64,000 nucleotides of DNA from Thermoflavifilum aggregans (GTDB lineage: Bacteria; Bacteroidota; Bacteroidia; Chitinophagales; Chitinophagaceae): contig NZ_PGFG01000001.1 in assembly GCF_002797735.1 (NCBI RefSeq), forward strand, positions 2,584,001 through 2,648,000, written 5' to 3'. The translations under genes were made by a program, and so were the position numbers. Positions 26,908 through 35,681 of the stretch are shown piece by piece. Numbering within the stretch: position 1 is the stretch's first letter; the number at the start of each line of letters is the position of its first letter. The notes beneath the pieces are model-generated. The model was given only the letters and a program-made list of their open reading frames with translations. It was not told the DNA's origin and searched no databases.

Positions 26908-29103
26908 CTACGCGACCGGTTTTGGGGTTGTGGGTAAAATTATAATAAATTCCGATCCCTTTCCATAGGTAGTTTCTACAAAAATTTTTCCTCCGTGTTT
27001 TTCGACAATGCTATACACGATGGGCAATCCAAGCCCAGTACCTTCGCCCACTTCCTTAGTGGTAAAGAATGGCTCAAATATTTTTTGTTTGATTTCGGGT
27101 GTCATGCCGGTTCCGGTATCGGCCACACTGATGCGGATGTGCTGCCCGTCGGGTTCCATACCTGTGGTGATGATGATTTTTTGTTTTTCATTTGCTTGTT
27201 CGCCTGACAATGGGAAGGATTTGAGCTTGCTTTTAATTGCGTGGATAGCATTGGTAAGCAAATTCATGAGCATTTGATTCACCTTGCCGGGATAACATTC
27301 TATAAGCGGCAGCTGGGCGTAATGCTTTTCGACTATCACGTTGTCAGGAATAGAGTTATTAAGCAGAATAAGGGTGGAGTCAATGCATTCGTGGATATCT
27401 GCTTTTTTGAGTTCACTTTCATCCAGGCGGCTGAAGATGCGCAATCCGCGGATGATTTCGGTCGTACGTTCCGCACCTTCTTCAATACCTTTCAGCAGAA
27501 TGCGAATTTCATCAATCAATTCAGGATAATGGATTTTCTTTTTAATTGCTTCAATTTCTTCCATGGCATGTGCGGGAAGCAAAAGCTGCAGTTGTTTTTC
27601 ATAGGCCTGGATAAGGGCTATCAGATCGAACAGATCCATCTGGAGGGGTTTCACGTTGGATTTGACGAAGTTGATGGGGTTATTGATTTCATGGGCAATG
27701 CCGGCAGTGAGTTGTCCCAGAGTAGCCATTTTTTCAGCCTGTATGAGCTGTACCTGAGCATCCTGCAGGTTTTTGAGGGTTTGAAGAAGCTCCAGGTTAG
27801 CTTTCTCCAGATCTTCGGTGCGTTTTTTCACCATGCGATCCAGGGTAATATTTTGCTGGCTGAGCACCATCCGCACCTCTTCTGATTTGGACAACATCGC
27901 CAGCTGCGCCTGTTCCTTCTCAGCTTTGTAAGTATTGATTTTATCGGCAAGGGCAAAAGAAAGTAACATTGTTTCCAAAGATGAACCGATTTCGAGAGAA
28001 TAAGAGGTAAAAATATTAAATGGTAAAACATTAAAATTTCTTAATACAAAAACAATGACAGAAGTCAAAAAAACTCCAAGGGCTAATAAAAAAAACTTAG
28101 CCGGTTTATAACCTGTAAGTGCAACTCGAATACCTATTAAGATAGCTAAAAAAGATCCAAATAAAGCTGAAGTCTGTAGAAAAAGAAAGCTTTTTAAGCG
28201 AAAATTGAGCAATAATAGGAATAAAGAGATGGTGTAGAGTGCTCCTATTAAATAAAGAATATATTTACCAGATTTAAAAGTTGATTTTAAGTTTAAAAAA
28301 TTCATAATAAATAAAATCGCTGCATATCCATTCAATATAGGCACAATAAAATCGCAATTCATAGATAAGTAACGTGAATATGGCCATATAAAAAGGTTGC
28401 CGTATCCATTTAAAGTAACTTGTGTTAACCCAACAAAGAAAATATAAATAACATAAAATAAATAGTTATCATCTAATGTAGCAATATAAATAAATAGGTT
28501 ATAAAATATCATAATAAATATAATGCCTACATAGATACCAAAAATTAGATTTCTTAAGCTAATTTGATTGAGAACACTATAATTTGAACCTACAAATATT
28601 GGTAATTGAAGTTGTTTATAACTGCGAAATCTTACGTAAAAAGTATTAAAACCACTATTAGGAAGAGAAAATAAGAAATCAGGTACGTTATATCCAGGGA
28701 CTTGTGAATCTTTAAAGTTATATTGTCCTTTTGATATTTTATGTATTAATCCGTTATTCACATAAAAAAGATCAATTGAATCGATTGTTGGATAAGCAAT
28801 ATCTAATATTAGATTCTTATCATCTGATTGATTAAGTATTGAAAACTTAATCCAATAAGTATACCCTGTAATTCCAAAATTTAGGAACCTATATGAGGAA
28901 TGAATAAAATTAATGGAAGAATCATAAATGATATCATTAATTGATAACCTTGATGAAGAATCAACAAAATAATAAATATCTTTACCTATATTAACTAAAT
29001 CTTTTGAATTATAAAACTTAATCGTATCTAATCCATCAGGAAAAGAATATAACTCATGAAATGTAAATATAAATAATATTAATATTTTAAAAAATCTAAT
29101 CAT
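26908..29103 (-). CDS. 7TMR-DISM sensor histidine kinase, compositional mosaic
   Basis: A 731-residue membrane kinase. A signal peptide/first helix (about 1-20) is followed by an extracellular 7TMR-DISMED2 sensing domain (about 25-180, including GYTYWIKFSI), a seven-helix 7TMR-DISM bundle (about 185-385), a coiled coil (about 390-455), HisKA with GIAHEINNPINFV (His near residue 468), and HATPase with the NLLTNAIHAIK N box and DTGTGM and GTGLGL glycine boxes. The DISMED2 domain is thought to bind carbohydrates or other small molecules. It overlaps the upstream E1-like gene by 4 nt (ATGA). The sensor half is strongly AT-rich while the kinase half, below about 27,950, has normal composition, suggesting a domain join by recombination. 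Confidence 0.92.
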   Translation of the reverse strand: MIRFFKILILFIFTFHELYSFPDGLDTIKFYNSKDLVNIGKDIYYFVDSSSRLSINDIIYDSSINFIHSSYRFLNFGITGYTYWIKFSILNQSDDKNLILDIAYPTIDSIDLFYVNNGLIHKISKGQYNFKDSQVPGYNVPDFLFSLPNSGFNTFYVRFRSYKQLQLPIFVGSNYSVLNQISLRNLIFGIYVGIIFIMIFYNLFIYIATLDDNYLFYVIYIFFVGLTQVTLNGYGNLFIWPYSRYLSMNCDFIVPILNGYAAILFIMNFLNLKSTFKSGKYILYLIGALYTISLFLLLLNFRLKSFLFLQTSALFGSFLAILIGIRVALTGYKPAKFFLLALGVFLTSVIVFVLRNFNVLPFNIFTSYSLEIGSSLETMLLSFALADKINTYKAEKEQAQLAMLSKSEEVRMVLSQQNITLDRMVKKRTEDLEKANLELLQTLKNLQDAQVQLIQAEKMATLGQLTAGIAHEINNPINFVKSNVKPLQMDLFDLIALIQAYEKQLQLLLPAHAMEEIEAIKKKIHYPELIDEIRILLKGIEEGAERTTEIIRGLRIFSRLDESELKKADIHECIDSTLILLNNSIPDNVIVEKHYAQLPLIECYPGKVNQMLMNLLTNAIHAIKSKLKSFPLSGEQANEKQKIIITTGMEPDGQHIRISVADTGTGMTPEIKQKIFEPFFTTKEVGEGTGLGLPIVYSIVEKHGGKIFVETTYGKGSEFIIILPTTPKPVA

Positions 29104-30227
29104 CTAACAATGGACTCAATGTCAACATAATATCTTCCTGATTTAGTAAACTCACCATTAAAGATACGCCTAACAGTATCCGTAACAATTGCACCTCCTA
29201 ACATAACAGAGGATGCTAGCTGCGGCCAAGTAGTAATTGTTTTACCAATTTGAGTTAAAGAAAATTTCATTCTTGGTGACATGTTTTCTACACCTGCAAT
29301 TGGTCCTAGAATTTTTATTTTATCTTCAATTGACAAATTTGATATCGACTTATAATCTAGATTATTAACTAACCCATGAAGTATTGGATACTGTTGATCT
29401 AAATCAAATCTTTCGATATCAACCATTCCCCTATCATTCGTATCCATAACTACTGGAATTTTATAATCCCGCGCTTTAATCCTTGAAAGAATTTTAATAT
29501 CCACACTATCACATTCTTCAATGATAACATCCAATTTCTTACCATTATCAAATATGAAATTGTCAATATTTTCTTCATTTATTCCCTCATTGTAACATTT
29601 CAACTTTATGTATGGATCTATTAAAGCTATTTCACGAGCAGCTACAATTGCTTTGGGCATTGATAAATTCTTTATACTTGTTCTAATCCTATTTAGATTA
29701 CTCAAATCAATTTTATCAAAATCAGCTAACCTCATTTCACCACAAACCCTTTCCATAGCTAATGTTATTGCCGCTGACTGTCCAACGGATAAGCCAATAA
29801 TACCAACACATTTTTTAGAAAAATTAGCCTGTTCCTCTTTAGTAATCTTATATAAATTTCTAGAAGTCCTTAATTCAAAAAACTCTTCTTCACCTAAAAT
29901 ATGAATTAATGCATTCTCCCATGGATAAAAAGCCCAAACTCCATAATTTACTTCATTTTCTTCGCCTAATAATTCCCTAATTAAAGTTTTTAGATCTTCC
30001 TTTCCTATTTTTTTATTTGGATTTCTAATGATTATTAACTCACGCAACTGGTCGATAATTTTATCATATATATTTATACATGGATATTTTTGGGGTAAAT
30101 TATTTAAGAATTCGATATCTTTCTCTGAATCAATTTTAAAAAATATAGGAGAATACGTCTCATCTATATTTCCTATGAGGTTATTTAGAACTTCAGAAAA
30201 ATCAGATAAATGAAAACAGTTAATCAT
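29100..30227 (-). CDS. E1/ThiF-like adenylating enzyme (Rv1355c-like)
   Basis: A 375-residue protein. After an N-terminal region of about 135 residues with no clear domain comes a ThiF/E1-type Rossmann adenylation fold: VGIIGLSVGQSAA (nucleotide loop, about 141-153), LADFDKIDLSNLNR (about 167-180, the D-x-D and SNLNR signature of E1 enzymes) and PKAIVAAREI. No CxxC zinc pairs and no obvious catalytic cysteine are seen. The layout resembles the ThiF part of Rv1355c-type proteins without the nitroreductase part. These enzymes adenylate a carboxylate; the substrate is unknown. It starts 4 nt after the GNAT-like gene and overlaps the sensor kinase, so the three are translated together. Strongly AT-rich. 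Confidence 0.8.
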   Translation of the reverse strand: MINCFHLSDFSEVLNNLIGNIDETYSPIFFKIDSEKDIEFLNNLPQKYPCINIYDKIIDQLRELIIIRNPNKKIGKEDLKTLIRELLGEENEVNYGVWAFYPWENALIHILGEEEFFELRTSRNLYKITKEEQANFSKKCVGIIGLSVGQSAAITLAMERVCGEMRLADFDKIDLSNLNRIRTSIKNLSMPKAIVAAREIALIDPYIKLKCYNEGINEENIDNFIFDNGKKLDVIIEECDSVDIKILSRIKARDYKIPVVMDTNDRGMVDIERFDLDQQYPILHGLVNNLDYKSISNLSIEDKIKILGPIAGVENMSPRMKFSLTQIGKTITTWPQLASSVMLGGAIVTDTVRRIFNGEFTKSGRYYVDIESIVR

Positions 30228-30231
30228 AAAA

Positions 30232-30918
30232 TCAAAAATCTAGATTATAATCAATCAATACTTTACCTATTCTTGTATTATATTCAATTGTCTGGATAGG
30301 ACTACTTGAAAGAGAAATTATAGTATTTCTAATTTCTTCTTCAGAACTTGGTAAGTTAACTAAATCTTCCACTGTCATCACTGTTGCAATCATATTTTCT
30401 TTTGGATATTTAAATTTTCCTTCATCTCCTACTGACTTTTGAATGGTAAATCCAAGTCTTAAACAATACCTTACAGTTGCAGGAGCACATAAAGCATGAA
30501 GCTTCTCAACTCCCAACATTCTTGCTATAGTAATTCCTGTCCATCCTAAGTAAAGGCTACCTACCCCATTCATTGCCATACTTTTAGAATTCCACAGGCC
30601 ACATAATTCGGCTGTCTTGAACTTCGGATTAAAAACCAAATCATAAATCTTTTGATCAGCTTTACCTACGGCATCTATTAAAGGTAGCGTTACTTTTCTA
30701 TCTACCAATTGAACTCTTGCACCGCCTAATACCTTCTTATCGGGAATAGATTCAATAAGAATAACATAAGTATTATCATGATATACCCATTCGGGTGTAT
30801 TAGAAGTTATCATACTTATGCCATATATTTCGAGTAATTTTCTATGACCCTCTATGAATCTAAAACAAGCATCCGGGTCATCAATGGCTCTGAAAGCACT
30901 AAATCTATACTTTACCAT
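30232..30918 (-). CDS. GNAT-fold acyltransferase resembling LuxI/FeeM autoinducer or N-acyl amino acid synthases
   Basis: A 228-residue cytoplasmic protein with the strand/helix order of GNAT enzymes in their LuxI/FeeM-like form. VLGGARVQLVD (about 63-73) corresponds to the conserved substrate strand, LPLIDAVG (about 78-85) follows, AELCGLWNSK (about 103-112) matches the position of the synthase E-x-S-R-F strand, and then come a long helix (GWTGITIARMLGV) and a C-terminal lobe ALCAPATVRYCLRLGF, the usual acyl-donor helix and strand. It may make a small N-acylated signal or modify an amino acid. It opens the four-gene operon, 64 nt after the SDR gene. The family call rests on pattern only; an ordinary GNAT acetyltransferase is possible. 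Confidence 0.65.
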   Translation of the reverse strand: MVKYRFSAFRAIDDPDACFRFIEGHRKLLEIYGISMITSNTPEWVYHDNTYVILIESIPDKKVLGGARVQLVDRKVTLPLIDAVGKADQKIYDLVFNPKFKTAELCGLWNSKSMAMNGVGSLYLGWTGITIARMLGVEKLHALCAPATVRYCLRLGFTIQKSVGDEGKFKYPKENMIATVMTVEDLVNLPSSEEEIRNTIISLSSSPIQTIEYNTRIGKVLIDYNLDF

Positions 30919-30982
30919 TGTGGATCAAAATAACCTGGATTAAGCTCCCTAAATTATACCTTTTTTCAAACATTTTCTTAAC

Positions 30983-31792
30983 TTATAGCAAATTCTTTTC
31001 TGATTCGGCGAATAACCTGTGCATGACCCTATCCAGCCACGCCGGAGGCATCCACCGGCTGAGCCAGTAATAAGCCGTAGACATCCAGCCGGGCGTGATG
31101 GTTTTGCGTTGCCGGAAAAGCCCATCCAATGCTACACGAGCCACATATTCCGGCCTCTCATGTGCCGAACGGAAAAGCCAGCCATTAATCTTCTGATGCA
31201 CCACCGGATCCTGTTTATGTGAAACACCGCCCGGACACAACACCGACACATAAATACCCTGTGACCTGAGCTCCGTGCGCAAAGCCCGGCTGAAAGAATA
31301 AATATATGCCTTGGTCGCAGAATACACTGCCTTGTACGGCACATGCAGAAATCCAGCAGCACTGCCTACATTTAGAATATAAGCCGGGCGATGTGCCTTT
31401 AGTTCTTCTATGAATACACGCGTGAGTTGCGTAGTAACCTGAATGTTTAACTGGATCATCTGTGTGATTTGCTCGGGTTGCAGCTCTTCAAAATGATGCC
31501 TGCCACCCAAGCCAATATTATTGATAAGCAGGCGAACAGCATAATGCTGATCCCTGCACCACTCCCATACCCGCATGACACTATCTTGCTGCAAAAAATC
31601 TATGCCCAGATAATCCGTTTTCACCCCATACTGATCCCGAATCTGTTGTGCCAATCGTGCTAAGTCATCGCCTGGCAAGGCTACCAGTAAAACAGGAAAT
31701 TTTCGCCGTGCACATTCCTCTGCCAGTGCTTTTCCTATACCTGCACTGGCACCGGTTATCAAGGCATAGCAGAGAGTTGTGTTATCATGCAT
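30983..31792 (-). CDS. Short-chain dehydrogenase/reductase
   Basis: A 269-residue NAD(P)-dependent oxidoreductase of the classical SDR family. The cofactor motif is TGASAGIGKALAEE (TGxxxGxG, about residues 14-27), with NNIG at about 92, the catalytic Ser in NVGSAAGF and the Tyr/Lys pair in YSATKAYIYSFS (YxxxK). A C-terminal region of about 60 residues with a hydrophobic/aromatic stretch resembles the DltE/YqjQ-type SDRs. Substrate is unknown. Its composition is normal, unlike the AT-rich gene that follows 64 nt downstream, so the two may not be an ancestral pair even if some read-through occurs. Confidence 0.9.
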   Translation of the reverse strand: MHDNTTLCYALITGASAGIGKALAEECARRKFPVLLVALPGDDLARLAQQIRDQYGVKTDYLGIDFLQQDSVMRVWEWCRDQHYAVRLLINNIGLGGRHHFEELQPEQITQMIQLNIQVTTQLTRVFIEELKAHRPAYILNVGSAAGFLHVPYKAVYSATKAYIYSFSRALRTELRSQGIYVSVLCPGGVSHKQDPVVHQKINGWLFRSAHERPEYVARVALDGLFRQRKTITPGWMSTAYYWLSRWMPPAWLDRVMHRLFAESEKNLL

Positions 31793-31903
31793 AAGGGGTT
31801 GTTTGTTCGAATGTAAATGAAATTTTGTCCAGATGAAGCAAGAACATGATTGTACCTAACAAGCATAAATCTTTTGCATTCACTCATGAACAATGTTAAG
31901 GCC

Positions 31904-32881
31904 TTATACACATGCTGATCGCAACCAATCAATCGTATATCGCATGCCTTCTTCCAGGCTGCGCGCATGGTAACCAAGCTCCCGGCGGGCTTTTTCGCTG
32001 CTTTTGATCCAATCATACGGAATCTTGCGTACCCATTCCGGTGTGAGCAATGGCCTGTATCCCAATTTTGCTTTTAGCCATTCAATACTGGTAATGCTAT
32101 AAATAACTGGTACCGGCAAATGAAACAAAGGATAATGAACCTGACTGAGTTTTCTTAGCAGATCAAAGAATCGGTCATAGCTGGCTGGTTCGCCGCCCAA
32201 CAGATAAGCTTCTCCTGCCCGCCCCTTTTCCATGACCAGCTGAATGCCCTGTGCTACATCTTCTACAAACACATAATCCATGGTGCCTTTTCCATTTCCC
32301 GGAATCACATGCCATTTGCCCAACAAATAATCGCGCATCATGAGGGTAGCAGAATTGCTCTCATCCACAGGGCCCGGGCCATACACCTTGGTAGGATAGG
32401 CAATCACCAGCTCAACCTGATCCTGATAGCTTCTGGCTATTTGTTCACCCATCCATTTAGAACTTTCGTATGTGGTATGCAGTTCCGGACGCAAAGGTGT
32501 TGTTTCCTGTACGGGCAATCCGTTTTTTGCAGGTGGCAGAATGCCGGCTGTGGAAACCAGGCATACTCTGCTGACATGGGTAGCGATGGCGGCCTGCATC
32601 ACATTTCTCGTGCCTTCTGCATTTACCTGAAAATAATACTGCCTGTTGCGATGCCAGGCTCTTGCATAGCCGGCCAGATGATAGGCAAATTCGCAGCCTT
32701 CCATGGCTCGTTTTACGGCGTCAGGTGAAGTGATGTCGCCTTCAAACCAACGCAGCTGCGGCGTATCAGCAGCATGAGTCTGCCGGGATAATACATGCAC
32801 CACATGATGCTGTGCCATTAATCTTTTTACCAAATACGAGCCAATGAATCCGGTACCACCGCTTACAAATATGTTTGCCAT
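31904..32881 (-). CDS. NAD-dependent epimerase/dehydratase family protein
   Basis: A 325-residue extended SDR. The Rossmann motif is FVSGGTGFIGSYLV (GxxGxxG), with HLAGYARAW, the Ser/Thr region LVSTAGILPP, and YESSKWMGEQ holding the YxxxK catalytic pair. It most resembles the dihydroflavonol-4-reductase-like/hopanoid-associated sugar epimerase subgroup that reduces or epimerises nucleotide sugars or ketones. It lies 111 nt upstream of the SDR gene on the same strand, so the two could form one transcription unit. The exact substrate cannot be told. Confidence 0.88.
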   Translation of the reverse strand: MANIFVSGGTGFIGSYLVKRLMAQHHVVHVLSRQTHAADTPQLRWFEGDITSPDAVKRAMEGCEFAYHLAGYARAWHRNRQYYFQVNAEGTRNVMQAAIATHVSRVCLVSTAGILPPAKNGLPVQETTPLRPELHTTYESSKWMGEQIARSYQDQVELVIAYPTKVYGPGPVDESNSATLMMRDYLLGKWHVIPGNGKGTMDYVFVEDVAQGIQLVMEKGRAGEAYLLGGEPASYDRFFDLLRKLSQVHYPLFHLPVPVIYSITSIEWLKAKLGYRPLLTPEWVRKIPYDWIKSSEKARRELGYHARSLEEGMRYTIDWLRSACV

Positions 32882-33051
32882 ACATCAATCATCCAAATAA
32901 CACCACAGGAAACTGCAGCATAGCTGCATCCCGCAGTGAGTCTGAATAAAGATAACATGAACTTTCATTTTTTGCATAAAAAATCATCTTCCCATACCTG
33001 TATTCCATTATTGCAGTTATTTCCATCCATGCGAGGCAGCCAAATATCCTG

Positions 33052-33059
33052 TAACTTTG
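33052..33059 (+). promoter_or_regulatory. -7 promoter element for fumC
   Basis: TAACTTTG is a perfect TAnnTTTG match 21 nt before the fumC start codon. It supports the ATG at 33080 and argues against an upstream in-frame ATG at 32936, which would lie outside the transcript. Confidence 0.55.
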
Positions 33060-33079
33060 AATCGTTCAAATCAACAGCC

Positions 33080-34480
33080 ATGGAATACCGCATTGAAAAA
33101 GACACACTGGGCGAGGTGAAGGTGCCTGCAGATGTATACTGGGGTGCTCAAACGGAACGCTCGCTGGAAAATTTTCCCATTGCACGTGATATCAACCGTA
33201 TGCCCATTGAAATTATCCGTGCATTTGCCTATCTGAAAAAAGCCGCAGCGCTAACCAATGCCGATCTGGGGGTGCTGAGCCGCGAAAAAGCCGAACTCAT
33301 AGCAAAGGTGTGCGATGAAATACTGGAAGGCAAACTGGATGATCAGTTTCCGCTGGTGGTTTGGCAAACCGGGTCGGGCACACAAACCAACATGAATGTC
33401 AATGAAGTTATTGCCAATCGCGCTCACGTCATGCAGGGAGGCAAACTCACCGATTATCCCAAGGTGCTTCATCCCAATGATGATGTAAACAAATCGCAAT
33501 CATCCAACGACACTTTTCCTACAGCTATGCATATTGCAGCCTACAAAATGCTGGTGGAGCTGACGTTGCCGGGTATTCAAAAGTTGCGGGATACGCTGGC
33601 TGAAAAGTCAAAAGCATTCTGGAAAATTGTGAAAATCGGACGTACGCATTTCATGGATGCAACGCCGCTTACGCTCGGGCAGGAATTCAGCGGTTACGTG
33701 TCACAACTTGATCATGGCATCCGCGCTATTCAGCATACCCTGCCGCATCTGGCCGAGTTGGCACTGGGCGGCACAGCTGTGGGAACGGGCATCAACACGC
33801 CTCCGGGCTTTGCTGTGAAAGTGGCTGAGAAAATTGCAACCCTCACCGGACTGCCTTTTGTTACTGCAGAAAATAAATTTGAATCACTTGCTGCACACGA
33901 TGCAATTGTGGAAGCCCATGGAGCCCTGAAAACTGTAGCCGTAAGCCTTATGAAGATTGCCAATGATATTCGTATGCTCAGTTCAGGTCCCCGTTGTGGT
34001 ATTGGTGAAATTCATCTTCCTGAGAATGAACCCGGCTCTTCCATCATGCCCGGAAAGGTAAATCCCACCCAGTGTGAAGCGTTGACCATGGTGGCAGCAC
34101 AGGTATTGGGCAATGATGTTGCCATCAATGTGGGTGGCAGCAATGGCCATTTTGAGCTGAATGTATTCAAGCCCATGATTATTTACAATTTTCTCCATTC
34201 CGCCAAACTCATTGGCCAGGCCTGCCTGTCGTTCAATGATCGTTGTGCAGTTGGCATTGAACCTATCCATGAAAACATTCAGCGGCATCTGCAAAATTCA
34301 TTGATGCTCGTTACGGCCCTGAATCCGAAAATTGGCTATTACAAAGCAGCTGAAATTGCACAAAAAGCGCATCGTGAACACAAAACCCTGAAACAGGCTG
34401 CCGTGGAACTGGGATATGTGAAGCCTGAAGAGTTTGATGAGTGGGTGGATCCGATGAAAATGGTAGGTAATCTGGATTGA
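33080..34480 (+). CDS. fumC: Class II fumarate hydratase
   Basis: A 466-residue enzyme that interconverts fumarate and malate in the citric acid cycle. Family features are the opening [20 protein letters not shown], the [11 protein letters not shown] segment, the [16 protein letters not shown] substrate region and the fumarase/aspartase signature [13 protein letters not shown] (about residues 317-329). [11 protein letters not shown] lies further on. Length is exactly that of FumC (460-467 residues). An upstream in-frame ATG adds 48 residues without homology and lies ahead of the promoter, so the inner start is used. Aspartase is the main alternative, but the N-terminus and active-site region fit fumarase better. 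Confidence 0.95.
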   Translation: MEYRIEKDTLGEVKVPADVYWGAQTERSLENFPIARDINRMPIEIIRAFAYLKKAAALTNADLGVLSREKAELIAKVCDEILEGKLDDQFPLVVWQTGSGTQTNMNVNEVIANRAHVMQGGKLTDYPKVLHPNDDVNKSQSSNDTFPTAMHIAAYKMLVELTLPGIQKLRDTLAEKSKAFWKIVKIGRTHFMDATPLTLGQEFSGYVSQLDHGIRAIQHTLPHLAELALGGTAVGTGINTPPGFAVKVAEKIATLTGLPFVTAENKFESLAAHDAIVEAHGALKTVAVSLMKIANDIRMLSSGPRCGIGEIHLPENEPGSSIMPGKVNPTQCEALTMVAAQVLGNDVAINVGGSNGHFELNVFKPMIIYNFLHSAKLIGQACLSFNDRCAVGIEPIHENIQRHLQNSLMLVTALNPKIGYYKAAEIAQKAHREHKTLKQAAVELGYVKPEEFDEWVDPMKMVGNLD

Positions 34481-34576
34481 TTGGGCGATCTGATCCACAT
34501 TTTATGCTTGCGTGCCCGGTGGAAATATCATCCGCTGATATATGGGTGCTGTAAAAAATAGGTGAGACGCTTTTTT

Positions 34577-35611
34577 ATGCATACCTGGATATTGGAAAAG
34601 CCGGGACTGTTTTCCCGCACTGAACCTGGCCACATGGCCGACCCTGCTGCAGGCGAGGTGCTGGTGAAAGTTCATCGGATGGGTTTGTGTGGTACCGACT
34701 ACCATGCATACCAGGGCGAGCAACCGTATTTCGCATATCCCCGTCTGTTGGGACATGAGTTAGGGGTGGAGGTGATCGCAACAGGCGAAGATGTGCAACA
34801 GATAGCCGCAGGTGACCGTTGTGCAGTGAGACCCTATCTAGCCTGTGGACGTTGCGATGCCTGCCTGCGAGGATATACAAATGCCTGCGAACAGATGCAG
34901 GTACTGGGCGTGCATGTGGATGGCGGGCTGCAGTTGTATCTGAAGCTGCCCGCCTCTCAGCTTCATAAATCCTCCACACTTTCTTTTGATGCATTAGCTC
35001 TGGTAGAGCCTCTCAGCATCGGTGCCCATGCTGTGCATCGGGCGCGGTTGCAAGCCGATGATCGGGTGCTGATTCTAGGTGCAGGGCCTATTGGCCTGGC
35101 GGTAGCTACCTTTGCCGGATTGCATCAGCTGCAAAAACTGGCAGTGGCCGATCTGCAGGCACAGCGCCTTAGCTTTCTGCAAAAACTTAGTTTTCCCCAA
35201 AGGCCCTCGCCGGTATTGCTCAGCCAGGAGCCTATGGAACAGATTTGCGCCGCTTTTGATGGCAAAAAGCCTACTGTGATCTTCGATGCCACCGGAAATG
35301 CCCGCTCCATGGAGCAGTGCTTCTCTTACGCAGCGCAGGGTGCCAGAATCATTTATGTGGGCTTGTGTCAGCAACATCTTTCCTTTTCAGATCCCCTCTT
35401 TCACCAGAAAGAACTCACATTATTTGCCAGCCGCAACAGCCTGCCCGCAGATTTTGCATATATTATCGAACTGTTGGAAAGCGGCCACCTTCAGGTTCAG
35501 GCATGGGTTACCCACCGCTATCCCCTTGCACAACTTCCCCAAGCCTTTGAAGCAATCCACCAAACCCGGGATGATATATGCCTGAAAGCAATGATAGATA
35601 TGGAAACATAA
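34577..35611 (+). CDS. Zinc-dependent dehydrogenase (RspB/sugar-alcohol type)
   Basis: A roughly 344-residue medium-chain dehydrogenase. Catalytic zinc ligands are in GLCGTDYH and LLGHELGVEV, structural zinc cysteines in CGRCDACLRGYTNAC, a Glu ligand region in LVEPLSIGAHAV, and the NAD-binding loop is LILGAGPIGLAVATF. It resembles the galactonate/sorbitol/L-threonine dehydrogenase and RspB subgroup, so a sugar acid or polyol is a likely substrate. A GTG five codons upstream (34562) is possible, but the ATG at 34577 matches the family's start. It is followed by two hairpins that separate it from the convergent Sus locus. Confidence 0.88.
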   Translation: MHTWILEKPGLFSRTEPGHMADPAAGEVLVKVHRMGLCGTDYHAYQGEQPYFAYPRLLGHELGVEVIATGEDVQQIAAGDRCAVRPYLACGRCDACLRGYTNACEQMQVLGVHVDGGLQLYLKLPASQLHKSSTLSFDALALVEPLSIGAHAVHRARLQADDRVLILGAGPIGLAVATFAGLHQLQKLAVADLQAQRLSFLQKLSFPQRPSPVLLSQEPMEQICAAFDGKKPTVIFDATGNARSMEQCFSYAAQGARIIYVGLCQQHLSFSDPLFHQKELTLFASRNSLPADFAYIIELLESGHLQVQAWVTHRYPLAQLPQAFEAIHQTRDDICLKAMIDMET

Positions 35612-35613
35612 AA

Positions 35614-35668
35614 ATGCCCTTCACGAAGAAGGGCATCAGAAAATAAAACCTGCCGGCTAACCGGCAGG
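35614..35668. terminator. Double-hairpin bidirectional terminator
   Basis: Two perfect hairpins lie between convergent genes: ATGCCCTTC/GAAGGGCAT with a 5-nt loop (35614-35636) and CCTGCCGG/CCGGCAGG with a 4-nt loop (35649-35668). A-runs flank them on both sides. They end the dehydrogenase transcript on one strand and the Sus operon transcript on the other. Confidence 0.8.
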
Positions 35669-35681
35669 ATAACCCATAAAC

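Noticed and set aside
27241-27885. A 214-codon plus-strand frame opposite the sensor kinase
   Set aside because: It overlaps the conserved HisKA/HATPase coding region in antisense; no family features.
25773-30918. Reading the E1-like gene as part of an anti-phage system (CBASS or ubiquitin-like Bil)
   Set aside because: No CD-NTase, E2-like, JAB protease or effector gene is nearby; the neighbours are signalling proteins.
32936-33079. An extended N-terminus for fumC
   Set aside because: The extra 48 residues have no fumarase homology, and a perfect -7 element lies inside this stretch, so it would not be transcribed from that promoter.
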